Part shown: positions 8,546 to 17,303 of the stretch, piece after piece
How positions within the stretch are numbered: the first letter of the stretch is position 1
How the letters are laid out: each line of letters starts with the position of its first letter
Assembly: GCA_963781785.1 (NCBI GenBank)
Contig: CAWAHD010000002.1
Location: forward strand, 5,022,001 to 5,086,000
Source: CAWAHD01 sp963781785
GTDB taxonomy: Bacteria; Planctomycetota; Planctomycetia; Isosphaerales; Isosphaeraceae
DNA length: 64,000 nt
Reading direction: 5' to 3'
Made by a program: the position numbers and the translations under genes
The notes under the pieces: model-generated
What the model was told of the DNA's origin: nothing
Databases searched by the model: none
The model's input: the letters and a program-made list of their open reading frames with translations, nothing else

Positions 8546-9358
8546 TCACGACGACTTCTCAGCCCGGCGCCGTTCCATCAGCCGGCGAAGGATGTCACCG
8601 GCGGCGTCGCTCGTGTCTGCGAAGGCTTTCTTGGACGCGTCGGCGGGACCTTGCTTGGCCTGGAGCTTCTGAGCTTTCTTGGCAGCGTAGAACGGGTTGG
8701 ATTCGTCCATGAATTCTTCGGGTACCTCCTCGACTCTGGCCGCCGTCCCTTCTTCGAGGGTATCGTCGTCTTCGTCTTCCTGGTCAAAGGGTTCGTCTTC
8801 CTCGTTCATTTCGTCGTCGGGTTGCCGCTCGTATTCGTCGTCGCTGGCAGACGGCGGTGTCGTTGGTTTTGGAGGTGCACTCGCATCCTTGAACGCGCTG
8901 ATCGTGATCGTGTCGCCACCGTAGACGGCAGTTGGTTGTTCGGCAGAAACCGCCGCATTGGGACCGACCAACCAAGAATCGATGTCGTCGGTCGAGACAT
9001 CATCGAGAGATGCTTTGGTGGATGCCGACGGTCCGGCACTCTTGGCGACCGCCGCCGGGGCATCGAGGATCGTGACCGCGAACGTCAACGGCCCTACCTG
9101 AACCAGGTCTTGATCCTTGAGCCGACAGGAGTCGGAAGTCAGCGCCTTGCCATTGACCAGGGTGCCATTGCGGCTGCCCAGATCACGGACGCTGATCGTT
9201 TCGCCGATCAAGGTGAACTCGGCGTGCTCACGACTGACTTGCTCACTATTAGGCCGAAGGTGGCAGGTCTCACCGCGGCCTATCTTGAACGTGGGTCCGA
9301 CCAGGGGGATGACTTTTCCCTCGGGCTTGCCTCGAACGACGACCAGTTGCACTTTCAT
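8546..9358 (-). CDS. FHA-domain protein with acidic disordered tail
   Basis: Residues ~5-95 form a forkhead-associated domain that reads phosphothreonine: FKIGRGETCHLRP (the conserved G-R), SREHAEF and DLGSRNGTLVNGK are all intact. The remaining ~170 residues are low complexity, with an acidic run (EDEPFDQEDEDDD) and an Ala/Lys-rich end containing KKAQKLQAKQGPADASKKAF. Planctomycetes encode many Ser/Thr kinases, so it probably scaffolds kinase signalling (inference). ATG 9358 gives MKVQLVVVRGKPEGK, a normal FHA opening. A TTG at 9388 is in frame but lacks a ribosome site. Confidence 0.88.
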   Translation of the reverse strand: MKVQLVVVRGKPEGKVIPLVGPTFKIGRGETCHLRPNSEQVSREHAEFTLIGETISVRDLGSRNGTLVNGKALTSDSCRLKDQDLVQVGPLTFAVTILDAPAAVAKSAGPSASTKASLDDVSTDDIDSWLVGPNAAVSAEQPTAVYGGDTITISAFKDASAPPKPTTPPSASDDEYERQPDDEMNEEDEPFDQEDEDDDTLEEGTAARVEEVPEEFMDESNPFYAAKKAQKLQAKQGPADASKKAFADTSDAAGDILRRLMERRRAEKSS

Positions 9359-9911
9359 GGGAACCGTCCCGACCTGAATGGTCTCCAACGATAGGGATCA
9401 GCGCCGACACGAACACAGTGTCGACCGCCCGACGAAAACGATTGGTAACGGGCAGAGCGGAGGCGACGATCGAACCGCCAAAGCGCCGAACAGGAATTGC
9501 GCACGACAGGACATGGGCACCAAACTGTCCCCCGGAACAGAGACGGGGTTATGGCGAAGCTTACTGACGAGCATCCGGCGCGAACAGACCCCTCCCCAGG
9601 CCAACTTCCTTCCCAAGAGCAAAACGGATGTAATCGAGCGGACGTGAGCTTACCACTGCCGAGGGGCGCACGTGGGGTTCTCCCCCAAGACCGAGCGCAT
9701 CTATTGTAACTTAATCTTTCGGAGTTCCAAGATCCTAACTCCATCTCGATGAAATGGTTCTTTGGCAAACCAACCCGCACCAACCCGTGATCCGTCCGAA
9801 TTGAAAAATGCAGCGACCAAATCATGTGCCGACCGCTCTTTGGGTGAATCTCCAGCGAAATGCCCTTCTCCACTGTAATGCGACCAGGTCTGCCGTTGCC
9901 TTTCGCCGGCG
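9359..9911. other. Gene-poor interval between FHA gene and lipoate ligase gene
   Basis: About 550 bases. Two overlapping minus-strand frames across 9,700-9,900 read plausibly as protein, and one ends in the residues ILELRKIKLQ, but neither has a recognisable start or family. They may be the tail of a decayed gene downstream of the lipoate ligase gene. The promoter of the FHA gene should lie here. Confidence 0.35.
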
Positions 9912-10799
9912 TTACCGCTGGTCGGTCCAACCCGGATCGCGGTAGCGGCGCTCTTCCCATACGGTCGCCTGCAATCGCAATTCCTCGGGGACCGCGACGG
10001 CCAGCCGGCGTAGCCCGAGAGCAACGGGAATCTGTTCAGTCAACATGTCTGACCACGCAATCGGCTCCGCGGAACAGTCGGCGACATCGCAGACACCTGG
10101 AAGCTCTGGCGTGCGGTTCGATCGTGCCAGCAAGAGGGAGCCGTGTTGAAGAACTGCACCCGCTCGCCGGCGCTGCGCGCTGCCCACGATTTTGACGCCG
10201 ACCGTTACGATATCCTCCTGATTCGTGTCAGTAAAGCATAGGAAGGCGCGTTTTGGCTCGCTTTTTTGGGAAGATGCCAGGTCAGCTCGTCGAAAAGCGC
10301 TCACCCCGCGGCTCCGCAGGGCATCCCGGATGGCTGTATGAACGGCACGATAGAGCTTCGTGCTCGGGTGCGCGAGCGGGTGACTTGCCGGCACGGCCAG
10401 CGCGTAGGTGACTTCGTGATGATGCCAGATTGCCCCGCCGCCCGACAGCCGTCGGACCTTTGGCACCGATCCAAAGCGGGGGTCGGCAAGCGCCTCCTCG
10501 ACATGCTGGAAGTAGCCCAGGCTCAAGGTTGGAACCGACCAACCGTACGTGCGCAAGTATGCCACACCGCCCCCCCGGGCCATTGTGTCGAGCAACGCCT
10601 CATCGAGCGCCATGTTGGCGGCTCCCTCCGCGATCTGAAACGGAAACACCAGACATGTCTCGGTTTTCGGTTCTCGACTTTCGACGTTGGGTTCGGCGAT
10701 ACCATTTTCCATTTTCGATTCCGCGATGCATTTTTCGATTGTCGACTCCATGATGCTATTTTCCGATTCTCGATTCCATGATGCTATTGACGGTTTCAA
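9912..10799 (-). CDS. Lipoate-protein ligase A-like (BPL/LplA/LipB fold)
   Basis: The core (from FPFQIAEGAANMALDEALLD) matches the LplA/LipM family: the substrate loop RRLSGGGAIWHHHEVTYALA is the conserved R-R-x-S-G-G-G motif and KIVGSAQRRRAGAVLQHGSLLL is the conserved K-I-x-G-x-A-Q segment with the catalytic lysine. It should attach lipoate (or octanoate) to 2-oxoacid dehydrogenase or GcvH lysines, or act in a related acyl transfer. The first ~45 residues are encoded by degenerate short repeats and are unlikely to be real protein; ATG 10712 or a start further inside is more plausible than 10799. The 5' end overlaps the upstream region of the divergent symporter gene. Confidence 0.78.
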   Translation of the reverse strand: MKPSIASWNRESENSIMESTIEKCIAESKMENGIAEPNVESREPKTETCLVFPFQIAEGAANMALDEALLDTMARGGGVAYLRTYGWSVPTLSLGYFQHVEEALADPRFGSVPKVRRLSGGGAIWHHHEVTYALAVPASHPLAHPSTKLYRAVHTAIRDALRSRGVSAFRRADLASSQKSEPKRAFLCFTDTNQEDIVTVGVKIVGSAQRRRAGAVLQHGSLLLARSNRTPELPGVCDVADCSAEPIAWSDMLTEQIPVALGLRRLAVAVPEELRLQATVWEERRYRDPGWTDQR

Positions 10800-10800
10800 A
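10640..10800. repeat. Degenerate short tandem repeats between divergent genes
   Basis: A run of imperfect copies of TTCGATT/TTCTCGATTCCATGATG-like units lies between the lipoate ligase core and the symporter start. It gives artefactual N-termini in both directions. Similar simple repeats recur at 45.6-45.7 kb and 57.94 kb. Confidence 0.6.
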
Positions 10801-10836
10801 CAACGGGAAGATCGACAATCAAGAGCGGAGTATGCG

Positions 10837-12130
10837 ATGGGCGACGACGAGATTCAGCCTGAAGACCACGATCTGGCTCCCCAGCCTCTGACCGGCGAGG
10901 AGCCCGAGAGCCGGTTCGGCGGCTTGCCCTTGTATGGCTGGGTCATCATAGCAGTCCTGCTGGCGATTCCCACCGGCTGGGCTCTGGGAGAGAATGCGAC
11001 ACATTTGAGGCTCCTGCCCACGCTGATCCTCCGCGCCCTGACGGCACTGGCGGCACCGCTCGTGGTCTTCGCGATCTTGAGCGCGATCGTGACCAACGAA
11101 ATCAAAGGCCGGCAGGGCGCCCTCATGATGCTGTTCTATCTGATCAACACCGCGATTGCGATGATGATCGGCCTGACGCTCACGAACCTGGTCAAGCCCG
11201 GACTGGGAGCGGCCCTCGTGGAACCCGGCACCGCGGTCCCGCCCCTGCCCAAGAGGACCATCTCCGATTTGCTGGTGGAGCTCATCCCGCGCAGCGTGGG
11301 AGAACCGTTCACCCAGAACCATCTCCCCCAGTTGGTCCTGCTCACACTCGCTCTGGGCATCGGGCTCGTGAAGATTCGCGACAGCCACCGGACACGAGGG
11401 GAAACATCGTTCGGGGTGGTGGTTGATCTGCTCACGATCGGCTTCGAGCTGCTCATGAAGGTCTTGCTCTGGGTTGTGGCGCTTGTTCCGCTCGCGGTCT
11501 TCGGAATCGTCGCCGCCAGTGTCGGGCAAAGAGAGGGAATGGCCGTGGTCAGCTCGCTGGGCTGGTTCATCGTCGTCGTGATTCTCGGTCTCCTGGCGCA
11601 GATCGTCTGGTATCTCTTGCAGATGGCGGTCGTGGCCCGGATGTCGCCCCTGCGATTTCTCGGAGGCTCGCTGGACGTGATCGCCAGCACGATGAGTACG
11701 TCCAGTACCGTCGCTACGATCCCGGTGACCCTCCAATCGCTCGAGCGGCTCGGAGTATCGCGCCGCTCGAGCCAACTCACTGCGTGCATTGGCACGAACT
11801 TCAATAACGACGGGACCGCTCTCTACATGGCCACGGCCGTCCTCTTCATGGCCCAGGCGCTGGGCCATCAGTTGAGCCTGGTCGAGCAGATCTTGATCAT
11901 GTTGACGACGCTCGTCGCCAGCGTGGGAGCCGGCGGGATTCCCTCAGGGGAGCTTTGTGACGATGCCGCTCATTTTCGCGGCGGTGCAGCTGCCCGTCGA
12001 GAAGATCCCGATTCTGTTGACGGTTGACTGGCTGCTCGACCGGTGCCGGACCACCTCGAACGTGCTCGGTGACATGACTGTGGCCGTGCTGCTCGATCGC
12101 TTCTCACCGAGCCCAAGCGATGAAGGATGA
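10837..12130 (+). CDS. DAACS-family dicarboxylate/amino-acid:cation symporter, frameshift near C-terminus
   Basis: A membrane carrier of ~430 residues in the GltP/DctA family. It has about eight hydrophobic helices, the serine-rich re-entrant loop STMSTSSTVATIPVT, the substrate motif GTNFNNDGTALYMA and the second loop VASVGAGGIPSG. After SG near 11,949 the frame must change to continue SFVTMPLIFAAVQLPVEKI, then LTVDWLLDRCRTTSNVLGD and a stop at 12,128-12,130. The shift is one extra or two missing bases in a GGGG run. ATG 10837 has GGAG eight bases upstream, and the frame open before it is repeat sequence. Substrate not predictable. Confidence 0.87.
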
Positions 12131-12182
12131 GAACCGAAGGATGAAGGATGAGAACCGAAGGATGAAGGATGAAGGATGAACC
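12118..12182. repeat. GAAGGATGA microsatellite array
   Basis: About six imperfect copies of GAAGGATGA (GAACCGAAGGATGAAGGAT-type units) start in the last codons of the symporter gene and fill the gap before the serine acetyltransferase stop. The reverse complement occurs at 16,502-16,536. Confidence 0.85.
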
Positions 12183-12185
12183 TGG

Positions 12186-12818
12186 TCAGATCTGGTAGTT
12201 GAGCCTGGCGAGGTATTCCTCGTCAGCGACGCCGTCATGCGCCTCGCGATAGCGGAGCCTGGGGTTCTCGATCGTGACTGTCGTGAAGGGCGCGATGCTG
12301 CGTGTCAGCCAGGCTGAGGAGCCGATGACGGAGTGGTGGCCGATCACGGTGTCTCCGCCGAGAATCGTGGCGTTGGCATAAATCACGACGCCGTCCTCGA
12401 TGGTGGGGTGCCGCTTGGCGTCGCGGACGATCTCGCCGGTCTTTTCATCGCGGGGGAAGCTGAGCGCACCCAGCGTGACGCCCTGATAGAGCTTGACGTT
12501 GTCGCCGATCTGGGTCGTCTCGCCGATGACGACGCCGGTGCCGTGATCGATGAAGAACCGGCGTCCGATCGTGGCACCCGGGTGGATGTCGATGCCGGTC
12601 TTGCCGTGCGCGTATTCCGTCATCATCCGGGGGATCAGCGGCACGCCCAGCCGGTGCAGCTCGTGAGCCAATCGATAGACGGTCACGGCGCCCACCCCGG
12701 GGTAGCAGAAAACGATCTCGTCCGGACTTTTGGCGGCGGGGTCGCCCTCGAAAGCAGCCTGAACGTCCTCGGCGAGAATGCGGCGCAGGTCCGGGATCGC
12801 CTCGAGGAAGCGCATCAC
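12186..12818 (-). CDS. cysE: Serine O-acetyltransferase, catalytic hexapeptide-repeat part
   Basis: Acetylates serine with acetyl-CoA in cysteine synthesis. Residues 5-60 match the SAT helical region (DVQAAFEGDPAAKSPDEIVFCYPG, with the family's A-x-x-x-D-P-A). The left-handed beta-helix follows, with catalytic-site motifs HPGATIGRRFFIDHGTGVVIGET and KRHPTIEDGVVIYANATILGG. This part starts at a GTG that overlaps the stop of the upstream N-terminal part by four bases (GTGA). Long SATs of this type (EpsC-like, ~310 residues) join both parts in one chain, so this is probably one gene split by a frameshift at ~12,816, or a coupled two-subunit version. Confidence 0.85.
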   Translation of the reverse strand: MMRFLEAIPDLRRILAEDVQAAFEGDPAAKSPDEIVFCYPGVGAVTVYRLAHELHRLGVPLIPRMMTEYAHGKTGIDIHPGATIGRRFFIDHGTGVVIGETTQIGDNVKLYQGVTLGALSFPRDEKTGEIVRDAKRHPTIEDGVVIYANATILGGDTVIGHHSVIGSSAWLTRSIAPFTTVTIENPRLRYREAHDGVADEEYLARLNYQI

Positions 12819-13216
12819 GATGCGCCTCCGCCTTCGACTCGAAGGTCGGCCTCGCTCTCTTTCGTGTGGCAGTCATAGCGGAACGCGCGCGCGATTTGCT
12901 GCGTGAGACGGCCATACAAGCTATCGACCAGGTCGCCGACGTGGTAGGCAACGTTGCCCATGTGCAGGTTCTGGCGCCGGCCGTAACCGGGGTAGAGAAT
13001 CTCTCGCAGGTCCGCCAGGATATCGACGACCTCACGATAGCTGGGCAAGGGGGAATGCCCGAGGTGGTGGATCGCCCCGCATTCCTCGTACGTTTCCACG
13101 ATCCCCTGCGTGATCGTCGACAGCGGATCGGCCGCCGATCCCGCTGGCCCCCTTCGGAACGGGCGGTCCGGCGGGGTGGTCCCCGCAATGCCAGTTGCGT
13201 CTTGGTCCTTGGTCAT
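12815..13216 (-). CDS. cysE: N-terminal helical part of serine acetyltransferase
   Basis: Encodes 133 residues with PLPSYREVVDILADLREILYP, LHMGNVAYHVGDLVDSLYGRL and TQQIARAFRYDCHTKES, which correspond to the N-terminal helical domain of long serine acetyltransferases. The reading frame ends GGGAS and meets the catalytic part through a GTGA overlap. The first residues MTKDQDATG come from a CCAAGGACCA-type simple repeat (another copy lies at 13,280-13,305), so the true start may be an internal codon. Confidence 0.7.
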   Translation of the reverse strand: MTKDQDATGIAGTTPPDRPFRRGPAGSAADPLSTITQGIVETYEECGAIHHLGHSPLPSYREVVDILADLREILYPGYGRRQNLHMGNVAYHVGDLVDSLYGRLTQQIARAFRYDCHTKESEADLRVEGGGAS

Positions 13217-13279
13217 TGGTCCTGCATCTCTCCACCGAGGTCATCATAGGGAAGGAATCGGCGCGAATCAACGCACGGA

Positions 13280-14092
13280 TCAAGGACCAGGGACCGAGGC
13301 CCAGGAACCGAAGAGGGATCGAGCGCTCAGCCGGTATTGGTCTGGCCGGCGCCAGCGGGCGACAAACCGGCGGTAATCTTCGGGCGTGTCGATGCCGACG
13401 CTGGGCTCGTCGACGATGCCGACGGCGATCGGGAAGCCGGCTTCGAGCACGCGAAGCTGCTCGAGCTTCTCGGCGGCCTCGAGCGGCGACGGGGGGAGCG
13501 AGCCGAGCTCGAGCAGGAAATCGCGGCGATAGGCGTAGAGGCCCAGGTGCAGGTAGGCGATCGGGGGCGCGGCGCGTCTCGGCGTCGGGAAGTCCGTCGC
13601 GATGACAGGGGATCGGGCTGCGGGAGAAGTACAGTGGCCCGGCCTTGCGCCGGTTGCAGACGACCTTGACGCACGCCGGGTCGCGATAGATCGATTCGTC
13701 GCGGATCGGCGTCGCCAGCGTGGCCATCGGCGCCTCGGGGTCGTTGTCGAGCAGCGCGACCACTCGATCGAGGGCCAGGCCGGAGATCTCGGGCTCGTCG
13801 CCTTGCAGGTTGACGATCATCCGGGCTCCTTCGAGGCGCGCGGCGACTTCGGCCACGCGGTCGGTGCCGGTCGCATGATCGGCGCGGGTCATCATGACCT
13901 CGCCGCCGAAGCGGCGACGGCCTCGGCGATCCGCGCGTCGTCGGTGGCGACGATGATCCGTTGTAACGATTGCGACCGTCGCGCCGCCTCGACCACGTGC
14001 AGGATCAACGGCCGCCCGGTTTCGGATAAAAGGGCTTTGCCGGGGAGTCGGGTCGAAGCGAAACGGGCTGGGATCACGCCGACGATTTCCAT
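13280..14092 (-). CDS. kdsB: 3-deoxy-manno-octulosonate cytidylyltransferase, two frameshifts
   Basis: Activates KDO as CMP-KDO for lipopolysaccharide inner core. The N-terminus has VIPARFASTRLPGKAL (nucleotide-binding R-x-x-S-x-R-x-P-x-K) and VATDD. Frame 1 runs to ~13,893. Frame 2 covers MMTRADHATGTDRVAEVA, VNLQGDEPEI and YFSRSPIPCHRD. Frame 3, from ~13,600, reads APPIAYLHLGLYAYRRDFLL, LEQLRVLEAGFPI and VDEPSVGIDTPEDYRR, ending at 13,280. Total ~270 residues, normal for the family. All catalytic segments survive, so the two shifts look like sequence errors. It lies upstream of cysE on the same strand. With lpxD and lpxI at 51-53 kb it supports an LPS-type outer membrane. Confidence 0.88.
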
Positions 14093-14770
14093 GTTTCTAA
14101 AGAATATCTCCCGTGAGCACGGTCCGATAGAAGAGGCACTGATCGAGACTCGCGCTCGAACAGGCCCGGGGACGACGTGCTCTTACTCTAGGTGGTCTCA
14201 TGATGGGACACAAGACGGAGTGACGAGCGTCGTGCCGCCGGTTCGATCGGCACGCGCCTGCAGCTCGACGTGGTCGGGCGTGCGAGCGAAACAACCGGCG
14301 CGACAGGAACCGCGCCGGCGAGGGACTCGGCCAAGCTGGCCGCTGCCCCACTGGATCGGGTGGAACGACTCCGCCCGGTCCTCCACAGGATGTCAGAACC
14401 GAATCGCCGTTCCCGGGAGCGAAGCTGGGGAGGTTCCCCAGATCCCCGCTTGCTGCTTCCAACGGACCGTCGGTTCTCCGCACTCGGGTAATCCGCCCGA
14501 AGGCCAGGGGAGAGTATGTGCCTCGAATCGATAGTGATATCGGCACTCGACTCCTGAGCCGTCAGGTGGTCCGTCTCTAACAACCTATTGCTTGCGCTCT
14601 GAAGGACTCGTCTCGATCGAGAGATCGAGGCTGGTCCGCCGCGTCTCGACAGCCGAGCCGGAACCGAGTCGGCTGCCTGGTGGAGCGTGCCAGGGAAGGA
14701 GAGCGTTCACAACCGATTCGCGGGGCGGCCTGAGCCAATGGCATGGCGGCCGTCTGGGGAGACACGATTC
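14093..14770. other. Interval without recognisable gene
   Basis: Roughly 680 bases between divergent kdsB and the subtilase. Both strands have open frames but with shadow-type composition, and no start, ribosome site or family motif was found. Promoters for both flanking genes should lie here. Confidence 0.4.
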
Positions 14771-16338
14771 ATGGGATGGACCGGGAACCACAGCCGTCGC
14801 AGAACCCGTCGACGCCATCGACCTCAGCTCGAACACCTGGACGACCGGTGTCTTCTTTCGACTGGCGCTGGGAATCAGGTTGATCGGCCATCTCTGCATT
14901 GCCCGCGACGGATCGTCGGCATGCGCTCGATCCGGCATCCTCATGACAACGGGACTTGCCAGCGCTGATCGCACGCAAAGACGGCGCGGCATGACGCCAG
15001 AGTGCTACGCGAAGCTCGAGCGGCCGGCCGGATCGATCGAGAACCGGCGCGGCGACCGCGTACGACCCGATGATCGGTGCCGCACTCGTCGCGCTCGACC
15101 TACGGTGTCGAGGGCACGGGAATGACCGTCGCCGTGATCGATACCGGCGTCGATTACAACAACCCGGCCTTGGGGGCAGGGTTCGGGCCCGGCGACAAGG
15201 TCATCGCCGGCTACGATTTCGCCGACAACTCCGCCGATCCCATGGCCACTTACTTCGCAGCACGGCACGGCGATCGCCGGCCTGATCGGCTCCGACAGTC
15301 CCAGCGACCTCGGGGTTGCGCCCGGCGTGAACATCGTCGCCCTCCGCGTCACCGATGGCACGAACACCGCCAGCCTGACCAGCGTCGCGAATGCCCTGCA
15401 GTGGGTCATCGCCAATCACGCCAAATACAATATCACCGCCGTCAACATGTCGTTGTCCGACGGTGGGAATTACGCACAGAACTGGTTCGCCGAACGACGG
15501 CGGCGACGGCCAGCAGGTCACCAGTCTGATCGGCCAGCTCACGGCCATGAACATCCCGGTCATCGCCGCGACGGGCAACAGCTTTAACGGTGCAGCAAGG
15601 CGAAGGGCTTCGCCGCGATCGTCGCCGGCACGATCAGCGTGACCGCGACCGATCTCTCCGGCAACCTTCTCTCCAATGCCCAGCGGTTGGGCTCGGCGAT
15701 CGGCGGGGCCTCGGCCACGACGATCGCGGCCCCGGGCGAAGGGCTGACCGCCCCCTCGGGCGACTCTGGGACCGCCACGGTGGAGGGAACCAGCTTCGCC
15801 ACGGCCCTGGTCACCGGCGGCGTCACGTTGCTCCAGGAGATTTACCAGTCGCGTTTCGGCAGTCTGCCGACGGTCGCGCAGATCAAGAGCTGGCTCCAGC
15901 AGGGTTCCAACGCCGATCAGCGACCCCGTGACCGGCATCACGCTCGGTGAGCTGAACATTCCCAAGGCCGCCAGCTTGATTCCAGGGGCGAACGCGGCTC
16001 CGCCGGTCACTGTATCTCCGCCGGTCACGGTGGCGCCGGTGGTGACGGTCGCTCCGCCCTCCGCTATTGCTCCGCCGGCTGCTCCGGTCGCCGCGCCGCC
16101 AGCAACCACGACGACCACGCCGGTCATTCCCACAACAACCGTGACGTCAACCGCGAACGTTCAGGTGTTCCTCAACGGTCAACAGCTCGTTGCCAACGGA
16201 TCGACCTCGGCCAGCGGGTCGGAATCGCTCAGCCAGACGACGTTCGAGCAATTGCTCGAGGCCATGAGCGTGTGGGCGGCCAATCCGTCGAGCCAATCGA
16301 CGGAGGCCACGACCCAGGTCCAGATCTGGAACGCGTGA
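14771..16338 (+). pseudogene. Subtilisin-family (S8) secreted protease, multiply frameshifted
   Basis: The start MGWTGNHSRRRTRRR is followed by LEHLDDRCLLS (residues 20-30), an LEPR-XLL-like planctomycete export motif. The catalytic triad can be read only by changing frame: Asp in VAVIDTGVDYNNPALG (~15,130), His in HGTAIAGLIG (15,261) and Ser in GTSFATALVTGG (~15,790), with AATGNSF (oxyanion region) between them. Frame changes are needed at about 14,860-15,070, 15,250, 15,490, 15,600 and 15,920. The last frame has a Pro/Val/Thr-rich linker and a short folded C-terminus ending QVQIWNA. Either a real pseudogene or a badly sequenced intact gene; the conserved triad favours recent damage or error. 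Confidence 0.8.
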
Positions 16339-16385
16339 CGCTCGAGACTCGCACGCCCGTCGAGGGCAGGGCCAAGCCCCCGTGA

Positions 16386-16428
16386 CCTGCCGCGGCAGTC
16401 AAACGACTGTCGCGGCAGGTTTCTTTTT
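16386..16428 (+). terminator. Rho-independent terminator after the subtilase gene
   Basis: A 15-bp stem (CCTGCCGCGGCAGTC pairing with GACTGTCGCGGCAGG, one G-U/mismatch) with an AAAC loop is followed by TTTCTTTTTG. It lies 47 bases after the stop codon at 16,338. Confidence 0.9.
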
Positions 16429-16501
16429 GCGCGTGGGTACCGTAAGGTGGGTTGTTGGGCGTGGCGCCCGGAGCTTGCAGGGTGAACCGGAATGGGTCGT
16501 C

Positions 16502-16536
16502 TTACTCATCCTTCATCCTTCATCCTTCATCCTTGT
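16502..16536. repeat. TCATCCTTCATCC microsatellite
   Basis: Four copies of CATCCTT, the reverse complement of the GAAGGATGA array at 12,118-12,182. It directly precedes the SDR start. Confidence 0.8.
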
Positions 16537-16569
16537 TTCATGAGGGGGGTTACTGCCTTGGCCGAAAAC

Positions 16570-17293
16570 ATGCGAACAGCGGTCGTGACAGGGGCCGGAA
16601 GCGGTATCGGTCGCAGCATTGCCGCCACGTTGGCTGAGATGGGTTTTCGTGTGGCGCTCGTGGGCCGGGATCGCGAGAGACTCGAGACGGACCAGGGCCG
16701 GTCTCGTCAAAGGGCGAGACTCAGCGTTCGTTGCACCGTGCGACATCACTGACCGATTCGCGGTGAAGGCGTCGATCGACCAGATCATCGCTGCTTTCGA
16801 GTTCATCGATGTTCTGGTCTGTAATGCGGGAACCAACGTCAAGAACCGAAGCCTGGAATCCCTGGATCCGGCTGACTGGGATCGGATGATCGCCACCAAT
16901 CTCACCGGCTCGTTCAATCTGGTCCATTCTGTGCTGCCGTCGATGCGGCAGCGGCAGAGCGGCCTCGTGATCCAGATCTGTTCGATCTCCGGGATCCGTG
17001 CCAGCACCCTCGGGGGCGCGGGATACTCTGCTTCGAAATTCGGACAGTCGGCACTCGGAATTTGCCTGGGCCGCGAGGAAGGTTGCCACGGGATTCGGTC
17101 GTCGGTGATCTATCCGGGCGAGGTCGAAACCCCGATCCTCGATGCCCGCCCGATCCCGGTGGGAGCGGAGCGTCGAGCAGTGATCCTCCAGCCGGAGGAC
17201 GTTGCGATGGCCGTTCGATTCCTCGTCGAACTGCCTCCGCGCGCCCACGTGCCGGAGCTGGTGATCACGCCGACTGTGGATGACTACTGTTGA
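16570..17293 (+). CDS. Short-chain dehydrogenase/reductase, one frameshift
   Basis: A classical SDR of ~240 residues. The NAD(P) loop is VVTGAGSGIGRSIA; after a frame change at ~16,690 (one extra G) the chain continues with CDITDRFAVKASID, VCNAGTNVKN (N-A-G motif), the catalytic Ser in SISGIRAS, and YSASKFGQSALG (Y-x-x-x-K). IYPGEVETPIL fits the P-G loop after strand 6. Substrate cannot be predicted. ATG 16570 gives the typical MRTAVVTGAG opening; an in-frame ATG at 16540 abuts the repeat and has no ribosome site. It converges with the ABC exporter gene, ten bases apart. Confidence 0.85.
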
Positions 17294-17303
17294 GCGGAGC
17301 TGG

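Noticed and set aside
10819..11868. A 349-codon minus-strand frame opposite the symporter
   Set aside because: His/Arg/Asp-rich shadow of a membrane protein gene; the plus strand has the DAACS motifs.
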